DNA of 64,000 nt from Actinobacillus sp. (lineage in GTDB: Bacteria > Pseudomonadota > Gammaproteobacteria > Enterobacterales > Pasteurellaceae): contig JAHHQY010000002.1 in NCBI GenBank assembly GCA_020026115.1, positions 1 through 64,000 of the forward strand, read 5' to 3'. The position numbers were made by a program, and so were the translations under genes. This document shows, in pieces, positions 8,376 through 20,696 of this stretch. Below the pieces are notes generated by a model. It was not told where the DNA came from. It did no database searches and was given only the letters and a program-made list of their open reading frames with translations. The first letter of the stretch is position 1. Every line of letters begins with the position of its first letter.

Positions 8376-11300
8376 TTAATCTTCAACCATATTCGTTAAT
8401 AATTCCGCTAAGTTAGCTGTTGCATCTTCGACAGAACTCACTAATTCCGCTTGTTCAGCACTTTCAAGCGCCGACATTTCTGCGTTAAGTTCTTCATTTA
8501 CAACAACTTTATCTAAGCGTTTATTTTTGTGGTAAGCAAAACCAGTACCTGCTGGGATTAAACGACCAACGATAACGTTTTCTTTTAAGCCACGTAATTC
8601 ATCACGTTTACCTGCGACTGCAGCTTCAGTAAGCACGCGAGTCGTTTCTTGGAATGATGCCGCAGAAATAAAGGATTCTGTTGCAAGTGATGCTTTTGTG
8701 ATACCAAGTAATTCACGTTGATATTCCACAGCCGGTTTGCCTTCAGCAATACGTTTACGGTTAACGATTTTAACACGCGCAACTTCTTCTTGTGCACCTT
8801 CTAGGAACTCAGAATCGTAAGCGTTAGTAATCACACATTTACGTAACATTTGACGTACGATAACTTCAATGTGTTTATCGTTAATTTTTACCCCTTGTAA
8901 GCGGTAAACTTCTTGTACTTCGTTAACGATGTATTCTGTTACTGCGTGAATACCGCGTAAGCGTAAAATGTCATGTGGCATTTCCGCACCATCGGAGATT
9001 AAGTCACCTTTTTCTACCATTTCCCCTTCAAATACGTTTAATTGACGCCATTTCGGAATCATTTCTTCGTATGTTTCGCCTTCAGCTGGGGTAATCAATA
9101 AGCGACGTTTACCTTTGGTTTCTTTACCGAAGGATACAATACCTGAAATTTCAGCTAAGATTGCAGGTTCTTTCGGTTTACGTGCTTCGAATAAATCCGC
9201 AACGCGCGGTAAACCACCGGTAATATCTTTCGTACCTACAGATTCTTGTGGGATACGCGCTAAAGATTCACCGATTGAGATTTCAGCACCGTTATCTAAG
9301 TTAACAATGGCTTTTCCTGGTAAGAAGTATTGAGCTACAACGTCAGTACCTGGGATAAAGATGTCATTGCCTTGAGCGTCAACTAATTTGATCGCTGGAC
9401 GTAAATCTTTACCTGCTGTTGTACGTTCACCCACATCTTGCACAACGATTGAAGATAAACCGGTTAATTCATCCGTTTGACGTGTTACGGTTAAGCCGTC
9501 CACGATATCTTCAAATTTCACAAAACCACTTACTTCAGAAATAACTGGCATTGTATGTGGATCCCAGTTCGCAACAACTTCACCTGCTTCTACTTCTGCG
9601 CCATCACCTTTATTTAAGATTGCACCATAAGGCAATTTATAATGCTCTTTAGTACGACCATAAATATCGATAACGGTTAATTCAGTATTACGTGAAGTAA
9701 GAACTAACTTACCTTCTTTGTTGGTAACGAATTTCGCACCAGCTAAACGTAAAGTACCTTTGTTTTTCACTTGTACGCTAGATTCTTTAGCGGCTGCAGA
9801 TGCTGCACCACCAATGTGGAACGTACGCATGGTTAACTGTGTACCTGGTTCACCGATTGATTGTGCTGCAATAACACCAACGGCTTCACCTTGGTTAATT
9901 AAGTGGCCTCGTGCTAAATCACGACCATAACATTTCGCACACACGCCGAAATCTGTTTCACAAGTTACAACTGAACGTACTTTGATGCTATCAACAGAGT
10001 TTTCGTCAATCACATCACAAAGTTTTTCGTCCACTAATGTGTTACGAGCAATTAAGACTTCGTCTGTACCTGGTTTTAATACGTCTTCTGCTACAACACG
10101 ACCTAATACGCGATCACGTAATGCTTCTTTAACGTCGCCACCTTCGATTAATGGCATCATAACGATACCTTCGTGTGTACCACAGTCATCTTCAACGATA
10201 ACTAAGTCTTGAGCAACGTCAACTAAACGACGAGTTAAGTAACCTGAGTTCGCAGTTTTTAACGCGGTATCCGCCAAACCTTTACGCGCACCGTGGGTTG
10301 AAATAAAGTACTGAAGTACGTTTAGACCTTCACGGAAGTTTGCGGTAATTGGTGTTTCGATGATCGAACCATCTGGACGAGCCATCAAGCCACGCATACC
10401 TGCAAGCTGACGAATCTGAGTTGCACTACCACGCGCACCAGAGTCTGCCATCATAAAGATGCTGTTAAATGATGCTTGTTTTTCCATTTCGCCATCACGG
10501 TTCATCACTTCTTCAGTAGATAAGTTTTCCATCATGGCTTTACCAACACGTTCATTTGCCGTAGACCAAATATCGATAACTTTATTGTATCGTTCGCCTG
10601 CGGTTACTAAACCTGATTGGAATTGTTCTTGAATTTCAGCAACTTCTGCTTCAGCTTCAGAAATAATTTCATATTTCTTCGCTGGGATTTCCATATCATC
10701 AATACCAACAGAAGAACCTGAACGTGCCGCATAAGCAAAACCAGTGTACATAATGTGGTCAGCAAACATTACGCTGTCTTTTAAGCCAAGACGACGATAG
10801 CTTGCATTGATTAATTTAGAAATCGCTTTTTTGGTTAATGGTTGGTTGAATAATTCAAATGGCATACCTTTTGGTGCAATCATCCATAAAATTGCACGAC
10901 CAACAGTGGTGTCTTTTAAGGTTGTATGCGCTTCGTATTCACCTGCAACATTTTTAACCCATTCGGTAATACGTACTTTCACGCGTGCATGCAATTCTGC
11001 TTCACCTGTACGGTAAGCTTTTTCTGCTTCACGTGAATCTTGTAATACCATGCCTTCCCCTTTGGCATTCACTTTTTCGCGGGTCATATAGTAAAGACCC
11101 AATACCACGTCTTGAGAAGGAACAATAATCGGATCACCATTCGCAGGTGATAAGATATTGTTAGTCGACATCATTAACGCACGCGCTTCTAATTGTGCTT
11201 CAAGTGTTAATGGTACGTGAACCGCCATTTGGTCACCATCGAAGTCCGCATTGAACGCCGCACAAACAAGTGGGTGTAATTGGATTGCTTTACCTTCGAT

Positions 11301-12626
11301 AAGAATCGGTTCAAATGCTTGAATACCTAAACGGTGAAGTGTCGGTGCACGGTTAAGCATAATTGGATGTTCGCGAATCACTTCCGCAAGAATATCCCAT
11401 ACGATAGCATCTTCACGTTCAACCATTTTTTTCGCCGCTTTAATGGTTGTTGCATAACCACGGCTTTCTAATTTAGCGTAAATAAATGGACGGAATAATT
11501 CCAATGCCATTTTTTTCGGTAAACCACATTGATGTAGACGTAAGTAAGGACCTACGGTAATTACAGAACGGCCTGAGTAGTCAACACGTTTACCTAAAAG
11601 GTTTTGACGGAAACGACCTTGTTTACCTTTAATCATATCCGCTAATGATTTAAGTGGACGACGGTTAGAACCTGTAATCGCACGACCGCGACGACCATTA
11701 TCTAATAAAGCATCAACAGATTCTTGTAACATACGTTTTTCGTTACGAACAATGATATCTGGTGCAATTAAATCTAATAGACGTTTTAAACGGTTATTAC
11801 GGTTAATAACGCGACGATATAAATCATTTAAATCAGATGTTGCAAAACGACCGCCATCAAGTGGAACTAATGGTCGTAAATCTGGTGGTAACACAGGTAA
11901 AACTGTTAACACCATCCATTCTGGTTTATTGCCAGATTGAATGAATGATTCAATTAGTTTTAAACGCTTAGTGATTTTTTTACGTTTTGTTTCAGAATTT
12001 GTTTCTTGTAATTCTTCACGTAAAACTTCGCACTCGTGTTCTAAATCCATGCTACGCAATAAATCTTGCACAGCTTCAGCACCCATTTTAGCTTCGAATT
12101 CATCGCCAAAACGTTCTTCTGCGTCTAAATATTGTTCTTCTGTTAATAGCTGACCTTTTTCTAAGTCAGTCATACCCGCTTCAGTTACGATAAAAGATTC
12201 AAAATATAAAACACGTTCAATATCGCGTAATGGCATATCTAATAAAAGACCAATACGGGATGGTAGAGATTTTAAGAACCAAATATGTGCAACAGGTGAT
12301 GCTAATTCAATGTGTCCCATACGTTCACGACGTACTTTAGATTGCGTTACTTCAACGCCACATTTTTCACAAATTACACCACGGTGTTTTAAGCGTTTAT
12401 ATTTACCACATAAACATTCGTAATCTTTAACTGGCCCGAAAATACGCGCACAGAACAAGCCGTCACGTTCAGGTTTGAAAGTACGGTAGTTAATGGTTTC
12501 TGGTTTTTTCACTTCACCATATGACCATGAACGGATCATATCTGGCGAGGCTAAACCAATTTTAATCACATCAAAATCTTCACTCGTTTTTGATTGTGTT
12601 TTTAAAAGCTTTGCTAAGTCTTTCAC
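8376..12626 (-). CDS. rpoC: DNA-directed RNA polymerase subunit beta'
   Basis: Catalytic subunit of RNA polymerase, 1416 residues (E. coli 1407). Visible are the N-terminal zinc site (CLCGKYK...[13 protein letters not shown], about 70-90), the bridge and rudder regions, and the magnesium-binding [12 protein letters not shown] near residue 460. A second cysteine cluster is [16 protein letters not shown], with the trigger-loop block [10 protein letters not shown] after it. The start is GTG (12624-12626) behind GGAG, as for E. coli rpoC. It follows rpoB after a 78-base gap that contains an almost perfect 30-base palindrome of the dispersed repeat. Confidence 0.98.
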   Translation of the reverse strand: MKDLAKLLKTQSKTSEDFDVIKIGLASPDMIRSWSYGEVKKPETINYRTFKPERDGLFCARIFGPVKDYECLCGKYKRLKHRGVICEKCGVEVTQSKVRRERMGHIELASPVAHIWFLKSLPSRIGLLLDMPLRDIERVLYFESFIVTEAGMTDLEKGQLLTEEQYLDAEERFGDEFEAKMGAEAVQDLLRSMDLEHECEVLREELQETNSETKRKKITKRLKLIESFIQSGNKPEWMVLTVLPVLPPDLRPLVPLDGGRFATSDLNDLYRRVINRNNRLKRLLDLIAPDIIVRNEKRMLQESVDALLDNGRRGRAITGSNRRPLKSLADMIKGKQGRFRQNLLGKRVDYSGRSVITVGPYLRLHQCGLPKKMALELFRPFIYAKLESRGYATTIKAAKKMVEREDAIVWDILAEVIREHPIMLNRAPTLHRLGIQAFEPILIEGKAIQLHPLVCAAFNADFDGDQMAVHVPLTLEAQLEARALMMSTNNILSPANGDPIIVPSQDVVLGLYYMTREKVNAKGEGMVLQDSREAEKAYRTGEAELHARVKVRITEWVKNVAGEYEAHTTLKDTTVGRAILWMIAPKGMPFELFNQPLTKKAISKLINASYRRLGLKDSVMFADHIMYTGFAYAARSGSSVGIDDMEIPAKKYEIISEAEAEVAEIQEQFQSGLVTAGERYNKVIDIWSTANERVGKAMMENLSTEEVMNRDGEMEKQASFNSIFMMADSGARGSATQIRQLAGMRGLMARPDGSIIETPITANFREGLNVLQYFISTHGARKGLADTALKTANSGYLTRRLVDVAQDLVIVEDDCGTHEGIVMMPLIEGGDVKEALRDRVLGRVVAEDVLKPGTDEVLIARNTLVDEKLCDVIDENSVDSIKVRSVVTCETDFGVCAKCYGRDLARGHLINQGEAVGVIAAQSIGEPGTQLTMRTFHIGGAASAAAKESSVQVKNKGTLRLAGAKFVTNKEGKLVLTSRNTELTVIDIYGRTKEHYKLPYGAILNKGDGAEVEAGEVVANWDPHTMPVISEVSGFVKFEDIVDGLTVTRQTDELTGLSSIVVQDVGERTTAGKDLRPAIKLVDAQGNDIFIPGTDVVAQYFLPGKAIVNLDNGAEISIGESLARIPQESVGTKDITGGLPRVADLFEARKPKEPAILAEISGIVSFGKETKGKRRLLITPAEGETYEEMIPKWRQLNVFEGEMVEKGDLISDGAEMPHDILRLRGIHAVTEYIVNEVQEVYRLQGVKINDKHIEVIVRQMLRKCVITNAYDSEFLEGAQEEVARVKIVNRKRIAEGKPAVEYQRELLGITKASLATESFISAASFQETTRVLTEAAVAGKRDELRGLKENVIVGRLIPAGTGFAYHKNKRLDKVVVNEELNAEMSALESAEQAELVSSVEDATANLAELLTNMVED

Positions 12627-12655
12627 TTAATTGCTCCTGTCGGAGTTAAACTTAT

Positions 12656-12685
12656 CCACTCGCACCGAATTTTCGGTGCGAGTGG
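12656..12685. repeat. Near-perfect palindrome of the CTCGCACCGAA repeat between rpoB and rpoC
   Basis: CCACTCGCACCGAA - TT - TTCGGTGCGAGTGG. Two A-dialect copies meet head to head and form a 14-base-pair stem with almost no loop. It is 20 bases after the rpoB stop and 30 bases before the rpoC start. There is no T-run on either side, so it is unlikely to be a full terminator. It may influence rpoB/rpoC message processing or pausing. Confidence 0.92.
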
Positions 12686-12704
12686 GCTCGAGAGTTTTTA
12701 CGAC

Positions 12705-15700
12705 TTACTCTTCATCAAGGTCAATATTAAGCCCTAATGAACGGATTTCTTTCATAATTACATTGAAAGATTCTGGTGTACCTGGGTCCATTTGTTGGTT
12801 ACCCGCTACGATGTTTTTATACATCTTCGTACGACCATTCACGTCATCGGATTTCACAGTTAACATTTCTTGTAAGGTGTAAGCTGCACCATATGCTTCT
12901 AATGCCCAAACCTCCATTTCACCGAAACGTTGACCACCGAATTGCGCTTTACCACCAAGTGGTTGTTGCGTAACAAGGCTGTAAGAACCGGTTGAACGTG
13001 CGTGCATTTTGTCATCAACCAAGTGGTTCAATTTGAGCATATACATATAACCTACGGTTACTGGACGTTCAAATTTTTCACCAGTGCGACCATCGAATAA
13101 GGTAATTTGACCTGATGTTGGTAAGTCACCTAATTCTAATAAGCCTTTGATTTCTTGTTCATCAGCACCGTCAAATACCGGTGTTGCAATTGGTAAACCT
13201 TTACGTAAGTTTTGTGCTAAACGCATCACTTCTTCATCACTGAAGGTGTTAAGGTCAACTTTTTGTTCGCCTGCACCTAAGTCATACGCTTTTTGCATGT
13301 AGTTACGTAATTTTTCAACGCTTTGTTTTTGTTTAATCATTGCGTTGATCTTGTCACCAATACCTTTCGCCGCTAAACCTAAGTGAGTTTCTAAAATCTG
13401 ACCGATGTTCATACGAGAAGGTACGCCCAGTGGGTTCAATACGATATCCACAGGTTGACCATTTTCATCGTACGGCATATCTTCGATTGGGTTAATTTTT
13501 GAAATTACACCTTTGTTACCGTGACGACCCGCCATTTTATCCCCAGGTTGGATACGACGTTTCACCGCTAAGTAAACTTTAACAACTTTTAATACGCCTG
13601 GTGCTAAATCATCACCTTGGATAATTTTGCCACGTTGTACTTCAAGTTTTTGTTCAAACTCTTTGCGTAATTCTTCGTATTGATCGGCTAATTGCTCTAA
13701 CTGAGTTTGTTTAGCTTCATCACTTAAACTTTGTTCAAGCCATTGTGTACGGCTCATTAAGTCAAGTGATTTTTCATCCATACCTGTTGAAACTAAAAGA
13801 TTACGTACGCGAGCGAAAAGACCAGCTTCTAAAATTTCAAGCTCTTCCATTAAGTCTTTTTTCGCTTCTTTTAATTGCATTTCTTCAATTTCAAGTGCGC
13901 GTTTATCTTTTTCAACGCCATCGCGAGTAAAGACTTGTACGTCAATTACTGTACCTGAAACACTGTTTGGTACACGTAAAGAAGAGTCTTTAACATCAGA
14001 GGCTTTTTCACCAAAAATGGCACGTAGTAATTTTTCTTCTGGTGTTAATTGAGTTTCGCCTTTCGGTGTCACTTTACCTACTAAGATATCGCCACCTTTT
14101 ACTTCCGCACCAATGTAAACAATACCAGATTCGTCTAGTTTGCTTAATGCTGCTTCACTTACGTTTGGAATATCTGCGGTAATTTCTTCGCTACCTAGTT
14201 TAGTATCACGCGCCACACAAGATAATTCTTGAATATGGATTGTTGTGAAACGGTCTTCTTGAACAACACGTTCAGAAACTAACATGGAGTCTTCGAAGTT
14301 ATAACCATTCCATGGCATGAATGCCACGCGCATGTTTTGACCTAAAGCTAATTCACCTAAATCTGTTGAAGGACCGTCTGCTAAGATTTCGCCACGTTCA
14401 ACAGGTTCACCTAATTTCACACAAGGAATTTGGTTAATACAGGTATTTTGGTTAGAACGGGTGTATTTAATTAAGTTATAAATATCAATACCCGCTTCGC
14501 CTGCAACGGTTTCATCTTCATGGACTTTCACCACAATACGTGATGCGTCAACATATTGGATGGTACCACCACGTTTCGCCACAACAGCAACACCAGAGTC
14601 AAGAGCTACTGGTTTTTCCATGCCTGTACCAACTAATGGTTTATCGGCACGTAAAGTTGGTACTGCTTGGCGTTGCATGTTCGCACCCATTAAGGCACGG
14701 TTCGCATCGTCGTGTTCCAAGAATGGAATTAACGCTGCCGCAACAGAAACAACTTGCTGAGTTGAAACGTCCATATATTGAATTTCGTCAGGACGGAATA
14801 AACCAGATTCACCTTTTTCACCACGCGCTGTAACAAATGCGTCAGTAAAACGGAAGTTTTCATCTAAGTTTGAGTTCGCCTGCGCGATAACATATTTACC
14901 TTCTTCAATAGCAGATAAATATTCGATTTCTTCTGTTACTTGGCCGTTAACCACTTTACGATATGGGGTTTCTAAGAAGCCATAGCCGTTAGTACGCGCA
15001 TAAACAGAAAGTGAGTTAATCAAACCGATATTTGGACCTTCAGGGGTTTCGATTGGACATAAACGACCATAGTGCGTTGCGTGTACGTCTCGAACTTCAA
15101 AGCCTGCACGTTCACGTGTTAAACCACCTGGACCTAAAGCAGAAATACGGCGTTTGTGCGTAACTTCAGAAAGCGGGTTATTTTGATCCATAAACTGAGA
15201 AAGTTGTGATGAACCAAAGAATTCTTTAACTGCCGCTGAAATTGGTTTCGCATTGATTAAATCTTGTGGTGTTACTGCATCTAAATCGCCTAAAGATAAG
15301 CGTTCTTTTACGGCACGTTCAACACGTACTAAACCAATACGGAATTGGTTTTCAGCCATTTCACCTACAGAACGAATACGACGGTTACCTAAGTGGTCAA
15401 TATCATCAACTTCGCCATTACCGTTACGAATAGCAATGAGTTTTTTCATTACTAAAACGATATCTTCTTTACTTAATACACCGCTTCCATTTTCATCATC
15501 GATACCTAAAGATCGATTGAATTTCATGCGACCTACTGCTGATAAATCATAACGATCAGCAGAGAAGAACATATTTTCAAATAAACCTTCAGCCGCTTCT
15601 TTTGTCGGTGGCTCACCTGGACGCATCATGCGATAAATTTCTACTAATGCACTTAATTTATCGTAAGATGGGTCGATACGTAATGTTTCAGAAATATATG

Positions 15701-16733
15701 CACCAGCATCTAAATCATTCGTAAATAAAGTGTCGATGGTTTTATAGCCAGCTTGAGATAATTTCGCTAATAATTCTAATGTTAATTCTTCATTAGCTGC
15801 ACAAATGATTTCACCTGTATCTAAATCAAGGTATTCTTGTGCTGCAACTTTGCCAACGATATATTCAGTTGGTACTTGTACTTCAGTAACATTATCTTTC
15901 GCTAAAGCTTTAATATGACGCGCTGTAATACGACGACCGCGTTCTACATACACTTTACCATTCACTTCGATATCAAATGTTGCAGTTTCACCACGTAAGC
16001 GTTCTGGCACTAATGTCATTAATAATTTGTTATTATCAATGGTGAATTGCACTTTATCGAAGAATAAGTTTAAGATTTCTTCTGTTGTGTAACCTAATGC
16101 ACGTAAAATAATGGTGGCAGGTAATTTACGGCGACGGTCGATACGTGCGAATAAATTATCTTTCGGGTCAAATTCGAAATCTAACCATGAACCACGGTAA
16201 GGAATTACGCGTGCATTAAATAAAATTTTTCCTGATGAGTGGGTTTTACCACGATCACTATCAAAGAACACACCTGGACTGCGGTGTAATTGTGATACTA
16301 CAACACGCTCTGTACCATTAATCACAAATGTTCCGTTATCTGTCATTAATGGGATTTCGCCCATATAAACTTCTTGTTCTCTAATATCTTTAATTGTTCC
16401 TGCTGCCGCATCACGATCGTAAGTTACTAAACGTAATTTTACGCGTAATGGTGCTGAGTAGGTGGTGCCTCGAATTTGACATTCGCGTACATCAAAAACA
16501 GGTTGTCCCAACTGATAACTAACATATTGAAGTTCTGTGTAGCCATTATTGCTGACAATTGGGAATACAGAACGGAAAGCCGCTTCTAATCCTTGTTGGC
16601 CTTCAGGATCTCTACGAATAAATTTTTCGAAAGAATCAATTTGGATAGTTAATAAATAAGGGACGTGTAAAACTTGTGGACGTTTACCAAAGTTTTTACG
16701 AATACGTTTTTTCTCGGTATATGAGTAAACCAT
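12705..16733 (-). CDS. rpoB: DNA-directed RNA polymerase subunit beta
   Basis: Beta subunit, 1342 residues, the same length as E. coli. It starts [19 protein letters not shown] (ATG 16731-16733; longer in-frame extensions are unsupported). The rifampicin-pocket block [20 protein letters not shown], with [19 protein letters not shown] after it, shows the wild-type pattern. [17 protein letters not shown] and the C-terminal block [20 protein letters not shown] contact beta'. It follows rplL after a 246-base gap, as in other gammaproteobacteria where RNase III processing or partial attenuation takes place. I see no strong terminator in that gap. Confidence 0.98.
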   Translation of the reverse strand: MVYSYTEKKRIRKNFGKRPQVLHVPYLLTIQIDSFEKFIRRDPEGQQGLEAAFRSVFPIVSNNGYTELQYVSYQLGQPVFDVRECQIRGTTYSAPLRVKLRLVTYDRDAAAGTIKDIREQEVYMGEIPLMTDNGTFVINGTERVVVSQLHRSPGVFFDSDRGKTHSSGKILFNARVIPYRGSWLDFEFDPKDNLFARIDRRRKLPATIILRALGYTTEEILNLFFDKVQFTIDNNKLLMTLVPERLRGETATFDIEVNGKVYVERGRRITARHIKALAKDNVTEVQVPTEYIVGKVAAQEYLDLDTGEIICAANEELTLELLAKLSQAGYKTIDTLFTNDLDAGAYISETLRIDPSYDKLSALVEIYRMMRPGEPPTKEAAEGLFENMFFSADRYDLSAVGRMKFNRSLGIDDENGSGVLSKEDIVLVMKKLIAIRNGNGEVDDIDHLGNRRIRSVGEMAENQFRIGLVRVERAVKERLSLGDLDAVTPQDLINAKPISAAVKEFFGSSQLSQFMDQNNPLSEVTHKRRISALGPGGLTRERAGFEVRDVHATHYGRLCPIETPEGPNIGLINSLSVYARTNGYGFLETPYRKVVNGQVTEEIEYLSAIEEGKYVIAQANSNLDENFRFTDAFVTARGEKGESGLFRPDEIQYMDVSTQQVVSVAAALIPFLEHDDANRALMGANMQRQAVPTLRADKPLVGTGMEKPVALDSGVAVVAKRGGTIQYVDASRIVVKVHEDETVAGEAGIDIYNLIKYTRSNQNTCINQIPCVKLGEPVERGEILADGPSTDLGELALGQNMRVAFMPWNGYNFEDSMLVSERVVQEDRFTTIHIQELSCVARDTKLGSEEITADIPNVSEAALSKLDESGIVYIGAEVKGGDILVGKVTPKGETQLTPEEKLLRAIFGEKASDVKDSSLRVPNSVSGTVIDVQVFTRDGVEKDKRALEIEEMQLKEAKKDLMEELEILEAGLFARVRNLLVSTGMDEKSLDLMSRTQWLEQSLSDEAKQTQLEQLADQYEELRKEFEQKLEVQRGKIIQGDDLAPGVLKVVKVYLAVKRRIQPGDKMAGRHGNKGVISKINPIEDMPYDENGQPVDIVLNPLGVPSRMNIGQILETHLGLAAKGIGDKINAMIKQKQSVEKLRNYMQKAYDLGAGEQKVDLNTFSDEEVMRLAQNLRKGLPIATPVFDGADEQEIKGLLELGDLPTSGQITLFDGRTGEKFERPVTVGYMYMLKLNHLVDDKMHARSTGSYSLVTQQPLGGKAQFGGQRFGEMEVWALEAYGAAYTLQEMLTVKSDDVNGRTKMYKNIVAGNQQMDPGTPESFNVIMKEIRSLGLNIDLDEE

Positions 16734-16979
16734 AGGGTTCCTCTGCTTATTGTTCAGTGACCCAACCGCTAAAATTGCTAGCGGCAATGATTGCCGTTAA
16801 ATGACCGCACTCTGAACCTTACTTCTTTAGTGGGTGGGATCTCAAAATTAAATGCTTAATTTGAGTAAAATGAAAACAAATAACGGTAAATTTATTTCCA
16901 TTCCTGGATAGCACAAAATGGCCGATGGTCAAACCACCAGCCATTCAGCCTAAAACAAGGCAAAAGTCTTAAATCAAAA

Positions 16980-17345
16980 TTATTTGATTTCTACTTTAGC
17001 GCCTGCTTCTTCTAAAGCTTTTTGTAATTCTTCAGCTTCAGCTTTAGAGATACCTTCTTTTAAGGTAGCTGGAGCAGATTCAACTAAGTCTTTAGCTTCT
17101 TTTAAGCCTAAACCAGTTGCAGAACGTACAGCTTTGATGGTTGCAACTTTGTTTGCACCAGCTGCAGCTAAGATTACATCAAATTCAGTTTTTTCTTCTG
17201 CTGCTTCAGCAGGACCTGCTACTGCTACAGCTGCTGCTGCTGCAGAAACACCGAATTTTTCTTCCATTGCAGAGATTAATTCTACAATTTCAGTAACAGT
17301 TTTAGAAGCGATCGCTTCAATGATTTGTTCGTTAGTTAAAGACAT
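16980..17345 (-). CDS. rplL: 50S ribosomal protein L7/L12
   Basis: Stalk protein that recruits translational GTPases, 121 residues. The N-terminal dimerisation helix ([20 protein letters not shown]) is followed by the flexible Ala-rich hinge (about 36-52) and the C-terminal domain [20 protein letters not shown] ... [10 protein letters not shown]. The ATG at 17343-17345 is preferred over one three codons upstream because it gives the conserved MSLTN start. It lies 60 bases after rplJ in the rplJL-rpoBC operon. Confidence 0.97.
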   Translation of the reverse strand: MSLTNEQIIEAIASKTVTEIVELISAMEEKFGVSAAAAAVAVAGPAEAAEEKTEFDVILAAAGANKVATIKAVRSATGLGLKEAKDLVESAPATLKEGISKAEAEELQKALEEAGAKVEIK

Positions 17346-17405
17346 AACAATCAATTCCTAAAGTAAATAAATTAAACGTGTTAAGAAAAGCAGATAGAGA
17401 ATAAA

Positions 17406-17900
17406 TTAAGCTGCTTCTTCTTCCATTTTGTCGCGTAATGCCGCAAAAGTGCGCACAAGTTTGCCTGCCGCTGCTTCTTTCATAGTAGCCATTAAACGTG
17501 CAATTGCTTCATCGTAAGTTGGTAATGTTGCTAAGAATTCAACATCTTTAACTTCACCTTCAAAGGCTGCACCTTTAATTTCAAACTTATCGTTTGCTTT
17601 TGCAAAATCTCTGAATAAACGTGCTGCTGCACCTGGGTGTTCATTAGAGAATGCGATAAGTGTTGGACCTACAAACGTATCTTTTAAACATTCGAATTCT
17701 GTACCTTCTACAGCACGACGTAATAAGGTATTACGAACGATGCGCATAGAAACGCCAGCTTCACGAGCGCTTTTACGTAATTCAGTCATTTTATCAACAG
17801 TAACACCGCGAGAGTCTGCGATAACTACTGAAAGGGCACCTTTGGCTGCTTCATTTACTTCCGCAACAATTGCTTGTTTGTCTTGAAGATTTAATGCCAT
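17406..17900 (-). CDS. rplJ: 50S ribosomal protein L10
   Basis: Base of the ribosomal stalk, binding 23S rRNA and L7/L12 dimers; 164 residues (E. coli 165). It begins [36 protein letters not shown] sequence, with the C-terminal helix for L7/L12 binding ([15 protein letters not shown]). GGAGC stands before the ATG. The long leader upstream is the expected site of feedback by the L10-L12 complex. Confidence 0.97.
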   Translation of the reverse strand: MALNLQDKQAIVAEVNEAAKGALSVVIADSRGVTVDKMTELRKSAREAGVSMRIVRNTLLRRAVEGTEFECLKDTFVGPTLIAFSNEHPGAAARLFRDFAKANDKFEIKGAAFEGEVKDVEFLATLPTYDEAIARLMATMKEAAAGKLVRTFAALRDKMEEEAA

Positions 17901-18122
17901 TGGCTTTTAGCTCCTGAATACACTCCGATTTCTCGGAATAAAAATTCCTAACTATGTTAGGGCGAATTCGGTGCACAGAAGCAAGAAAATTTCTTATTCT
18001 GTATCACCATCTACGTAGGATAATTAAGATTTTACTCCCCTACGGTCTTGGACGGGGCTTGATGTGGTCAAGCACCAACCAGAAATTGTGTGTAACACCT
18101 AAAAAGGCTTACATAAACAAAG
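17901..18122 (-). ncRNA. L10 leader (autoregulatory 5' UTR of rplJL)
   Basis: The roughly 220-base transcribed leader contains a hairpin CGTAGG...CCTACG around 18005-18045 next to a GATGGTG internal-loop motif, and further stems nearer the gene (TTCCGA-gaaa-TCGGAG). Position and general layout match the L10 leader family, where the L10(L12)4 complex represses translation. I judge this by position and partial structure, not by a model search. Confidence 0.65.
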
Positions 18123-18128
18123 GCGCAA

Positions 18129-18157
18129 ATTATACAATTTATTTACGCCTTTGTAAA
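18129..18157 (-). promoter_or_regulatory. Promoter of rplJL-rpoBC
   Basis: Reverse strand TTTACA (18152-18157), 17-base spacer, perfect TATAAT (18129-18134). The -10 sits between the arms of an inverted repeat CAAAGGCG/CGCCTTTG (18118-18125, 18146-18153) that begins 12 bases past the rplA stop, so promoter and possible rplKA terminator overlap. Confidence 0.8.
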
Positions 18158-18164
18158 GTGTAAA

Positions 18165-18854
18165 TTATAGACTGTTTTGGTCGATTTCTACACCAGCACC
18201 TTGCGTAGTAGAAAGGCTAACTTTCTTAATGAAAATACCTTTCGCTGTAGAAGGTTTTGCTTTGTTTAATGCAGCAAGTAAAGCTTGTAAGTTTTCTTTT
18301 AACTGTTCTTCAGAGAAAGTTGCTTTACCGATTGTGGTGTGGATGATACCGTTTTTATCATTGCGGTAACGAACCTGACCAGATTTTGCATTTTTAACTG
18401 CATCAGCAACGTTGGCAGTTACTGTACCAACTTTAGGGTTTGGCATTAAGCCACGTGGACCTAAGATTTGACCAAGTTGACCTACCACACGCATTGCGTC
18501 TGGAGATGCGATAACAACGTCAAAGTTCATTTCGCCTTTTTTAACTTGTTCAGCTAAGTCTTCCATACCCACTAAATCTGCGCCAGCTTCTTTAGCAGCG
18601 TCTGCGTTTGCGCCTTGAGTAAATACTGCAACGCGAACTTCACGACCAGTACCGTGTGGTAATACAGTTGCACCACGAACGTTTTGGTCAGATTTACGAG
18701 GATCGATACCTAAATTGATTGCAGCGTCAACGCTTTCTACGAATTTTGCTGTTGCAAATTGTTTTAATAAAGCTACTGCTTCGTTGATTTCATAAGCTTT
18801 AGTTGAATCAACACCAGCTTTGATTGCTTTCATACGTTTAGTAAGTTTAGCCAT
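18165..18854 (-). CDS. rplA: 50S ribosomal protein L1
   Basis: Binds the L1 stalk of 23S rRNA and controls E-site tRNA exit; 229 residues, like E. coli (234). Blocks [38 protein letters not shown] and NPKVGTVT are the L1 signature. Four bases separate it from rplK, so they are co-transcribed; in E. coli L1 represses its own rplKA message. Confidence 0.97.
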   Translation of the reverse strand: MAKLTKRMKAIKAGVDSTKAYEINEAVALLKQFATAKFVESVDAAINLGIDPRKSDQNVRGATVLPHGTGREVRVAVFTQGANADAAKEAGADLVGMEDLAEQVKKGEMNFDVVIASPDAMRVVGQLGQILGPRGLMPNPKVGTVTANVADAVKNAKSGQVRYRNDKNGIIHTTIGKATFSEEQLKENLQALLAALNKAKPSTAKGIFIKKVSLSTTQGAGVEIDQNSL

Positions 18855-18857
18855 TGA

Positions 18858-19286
18858 TTATTCCTCCACGACCAAACCCATTGAACGTGCAGTACCTTCA
18901 ATAGATTTCATTTTAGTTTCGATAGTAGCGCCAGTCATATCTTTTGCTTTTAATTCAGCAATTTCTTGAACTTGTGCTTTAGTCACTTTACCTACTTTAT
19001 CTTTGTTCGGTTTAGCAGAACCAGATTTAACGCCAGCTGCTTTTTTCAATAATACTGCTGCAGGTGGAGTTTTAGTGATGAAAGTGAAAGAACGGTCAGC
19101 GTAAACTGTAATAACAACAGGAATTGGTAAACCTTTTTCCATTTCCGCAGTACGTGCGTTAAATGCTTTACAGAATTCCATGATGTTCACACCTTGTTGA
19201 CCAAGGGCTGGACCTACTGGAGGTGACGGGTTAGCCATACCAGCTGCAACTTGCAACTTGATATATGCTTGTACTTTTTTAGCCAT
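18858..19286 (-). CDS. rplK: 50S ribosomal protein L11
   Basis: Part of the GTPase-associated centre; 142 residues. It begins [20 protein letters not shown] with [19 protein letters not shown], the thiostrepton-site domain, and ends with the rRNA-binding domain carrying TARSMGL. It is first in the rplKA unit behind the promoter at 19353-19381. Confidence 0.97.
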   Translation of the reverse strand: MAKKVQAYIKLQVAAGMANPSPPVGPALGQQGVNIMEFCKAFNARTAEMEKGLPIPVVITVYADRSFTFITKTPPAAVLLKKAAGVKSGSAKPNKDKVGKVTKAQVQEIAELKAKDMTGATIETKMKSIEGTARSMGLVVEE

Positions 19287-19352
19287 TATTTAATTTCCTC
19301 TATTTGGGTATAGCGCTCACAATGAGCTTCCCTATGTGTAAAAAAGGGTTGC

Positions 19353-19381
19353 ATTTTAATCAAAGGCAACCAATATTTCAA
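19353..19381 (-). promoter_or_regulatory. rplKA promoter
   Basis: Reverse strand TTGAAA (19376-19381), 17-base spacer, TAAAAT (19353-19358), 67 bases before the rplK start. Confidence 0.65.
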
Positions 19382-19384
19382 GCA

Positions 19385-19426
19385 AAAAATAAATAAAAAT
19401 TCCCGCACCAATTTTTCGGTGCGAGA
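19385..19426 (-). terminator. nusG terminator made from a repeat pair
   Basis: On the reverse strand CTCGCACC-gaaaaatt-GGTGCGGG forms an 8-base-pair stem with one G-U pair, followed by AATTTTTATTTATTTTT. The nusG-proximal arm (19413-19425) is an exact copy of the dispersed repeat. The other arm has drifted but still pairs. Confidence 0.8.
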
Positions 19427-19450
19427 ACATTTTTACTTTCCGCAAAAGCC

Positions 19451-20005
19451 TTAGCTTTTTTCAACTTGTGAGAATTCTAATTCTACTGGTGTCGCACGTC
19501 CGAAAATAGATACGGAAACTTTTAAGCGACCTTTTTCGTAATCAATTTCTTCCACAGTACCGTTGAAGTCTGCAAATGGACCTTCAGTAACGCGCACATC
19601 TTCACCTGGTTGGAACATTGTGCGTGGTTTTGGTTTATCTGAATTTTGTTCTAAGCGATTTAAAATTAAATCTGCTTCGCGATTGCTAATTGGCGCAGGC
19701 TTATCTGGTGTTCCGCCAATAAAGCCCATCACGCGTGGTACGCTACGCACTAATTGCCATGTGTAGTCGTTCATTTCCATTTTTACTAAAACGTAACCTG
19801 GGAAATATTTACGTTCACTTTTACGACGTTTACCACCGACATTTTCTACTACTTCTTCGGTTGGCACTAATACTTCACTGAATAAATCTTCCATTTCATG
19901 TTGTTTAATATATTCACGCAAAGTTGTCGCAACACGGCCTTCATAACCAGAGAAGGCTTGCAATACGTACCAACGTTGTTTATTTGTTTTATTTTCTTCA
20001 GTCAT
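19451..20005 (-). CDS. nusG: Transcription elongation and antitermination factor NusG
   Basis: Links RNA polymerase to Rho or to ribosomes; 184 residues (E. coli 181). The N-terminal NGN domain starts with [16 protein letters not shown] and has [16 protein letters not shown]. The C-terminal KOW domain shows [20 protein letters not shown]. It is one base after secE, giving the standard secE-nusG operon. Confidence 0.97.
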   Translation of the reverse strand: MTEENKTNKQRWYVLQAFSGYEGRVATTLREYIKQHEMEDLFSEVLVPTEEVVENVGGKRRKSERKYFPGYVLVKMEMNDYTWQLVRSVPRVMGFIGGTPDKPAPISNREADLILNRLEQNSDKPKPRTMFQPGEDVRVTEGPFADFNGTVEEIDYEKGRLKVSVSIFGRATPVELEFSQVEKS

Positions 20006-20006
20006 T

Positions 20007-20423
20007 TTAGAACCTTAAATCTGTCAAAAATTTAATTGCTGAAACGATTACGCTATCGAAGCCCCATAAAATAAGGGAAACGGTTACGGTTACGCCCATC
20101 ACAATTAAGGTTGTTTGCATGGTTTCTGGACGTGTCGGCCAGCTAATTCTTCGTAATTCAATTTGGGATTCTTTAAAAAATCCACGCGCTTTTGCCCCTT
20201 GGTTGGTGAGCAAGGCCACCCCAAAAGCGACAAGTAAGCCTACAATAACTGCCACAACACGAATTGGTGTTGATAACATTTCAGCTAATTTAATATTGCC
20301 ATAGGCAATTACTGCGATTAAAACGAACGTTAATCCCCATAAAGCGTTGTTTAGCCCTTTGGATTTTTGTTGTTCAATCTCCGTAAGTTGTTTTTGTTTC
20401 TTTTTTGTTTTTTCAGACGCCAT
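20007..20423 (-). CDS. secE: Preprotein translocase subunit SecE
   Basis: Clamps SecY in the inner membrane; 138 residues. Two hydrophobic segments lie near 30-70, then the amphipathic helix [21 protein letters not shown] typical of SecE, and a final membrane helix ([19 protein letters not shown]). It has the three-helix form found in enterobacteria and Pasteurellaceae. First gene of secE-nusG. Confidence 0.95.
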   Translation of the reverse strand: MASEKTKKKQKQLTEIEQQKSKGLNNALWGLTFVLIAVIAYGNIKLAEMLSTPIRVVAVIVGLLVAFGVALLTNQGAKARGFFKESQIELRRISWPTRPETMQTTLIVMGVTVTVSLILWGFDSVIVSAIKFLTDLRF

Positions 20424-20473
20424 AATTTAGCCTATTTTAAGGTTAATAAATAAAAGGGAATTACAAACGCAGA

Positions 20474-20502
20474 ATAATAGCACTTTATTTTTTCATTGAC
20501 TA
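20474..20502 (-). promoter_or_regulatory. Probable secE-nusG promoter
   Basis: Reverse strand TAGTCA (20497-20502), 17-base spacer, TATTAT (20474-20479), 51 bases before secE. Confidence 0.5.
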
Positions 20503-20696
20503 TTAAAAAATCAATAAAAATCCGCTTTTCATTTTTTCTCTTATTTTTAGCGATTTTGCTTAACCTTTTGATAATAAAAATAAAAAAAATATTTTTCCGG
20601 CGCGAGCGAAAATTGCTATTTTTGCTTATAAAAAAGATATATAATTCCGTAATTTTGTAAAAATTTCAGCCACCATAAAAACAGAGGAATCACATA

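Noticed and set aside
16984..17361. A 125-codon open frame antisense to rplL
   Set aside because: It mirrors the Ala-rich rplL codons exactly and lacks its own ribosome binding site; the ribosomal gene is certain.
17968..17980. TTCGGTGCAC in the L10 leader as a repeat copy
   Set aside because: Only 8 of the core bases match and it lies in a structured leader; too weak to count.
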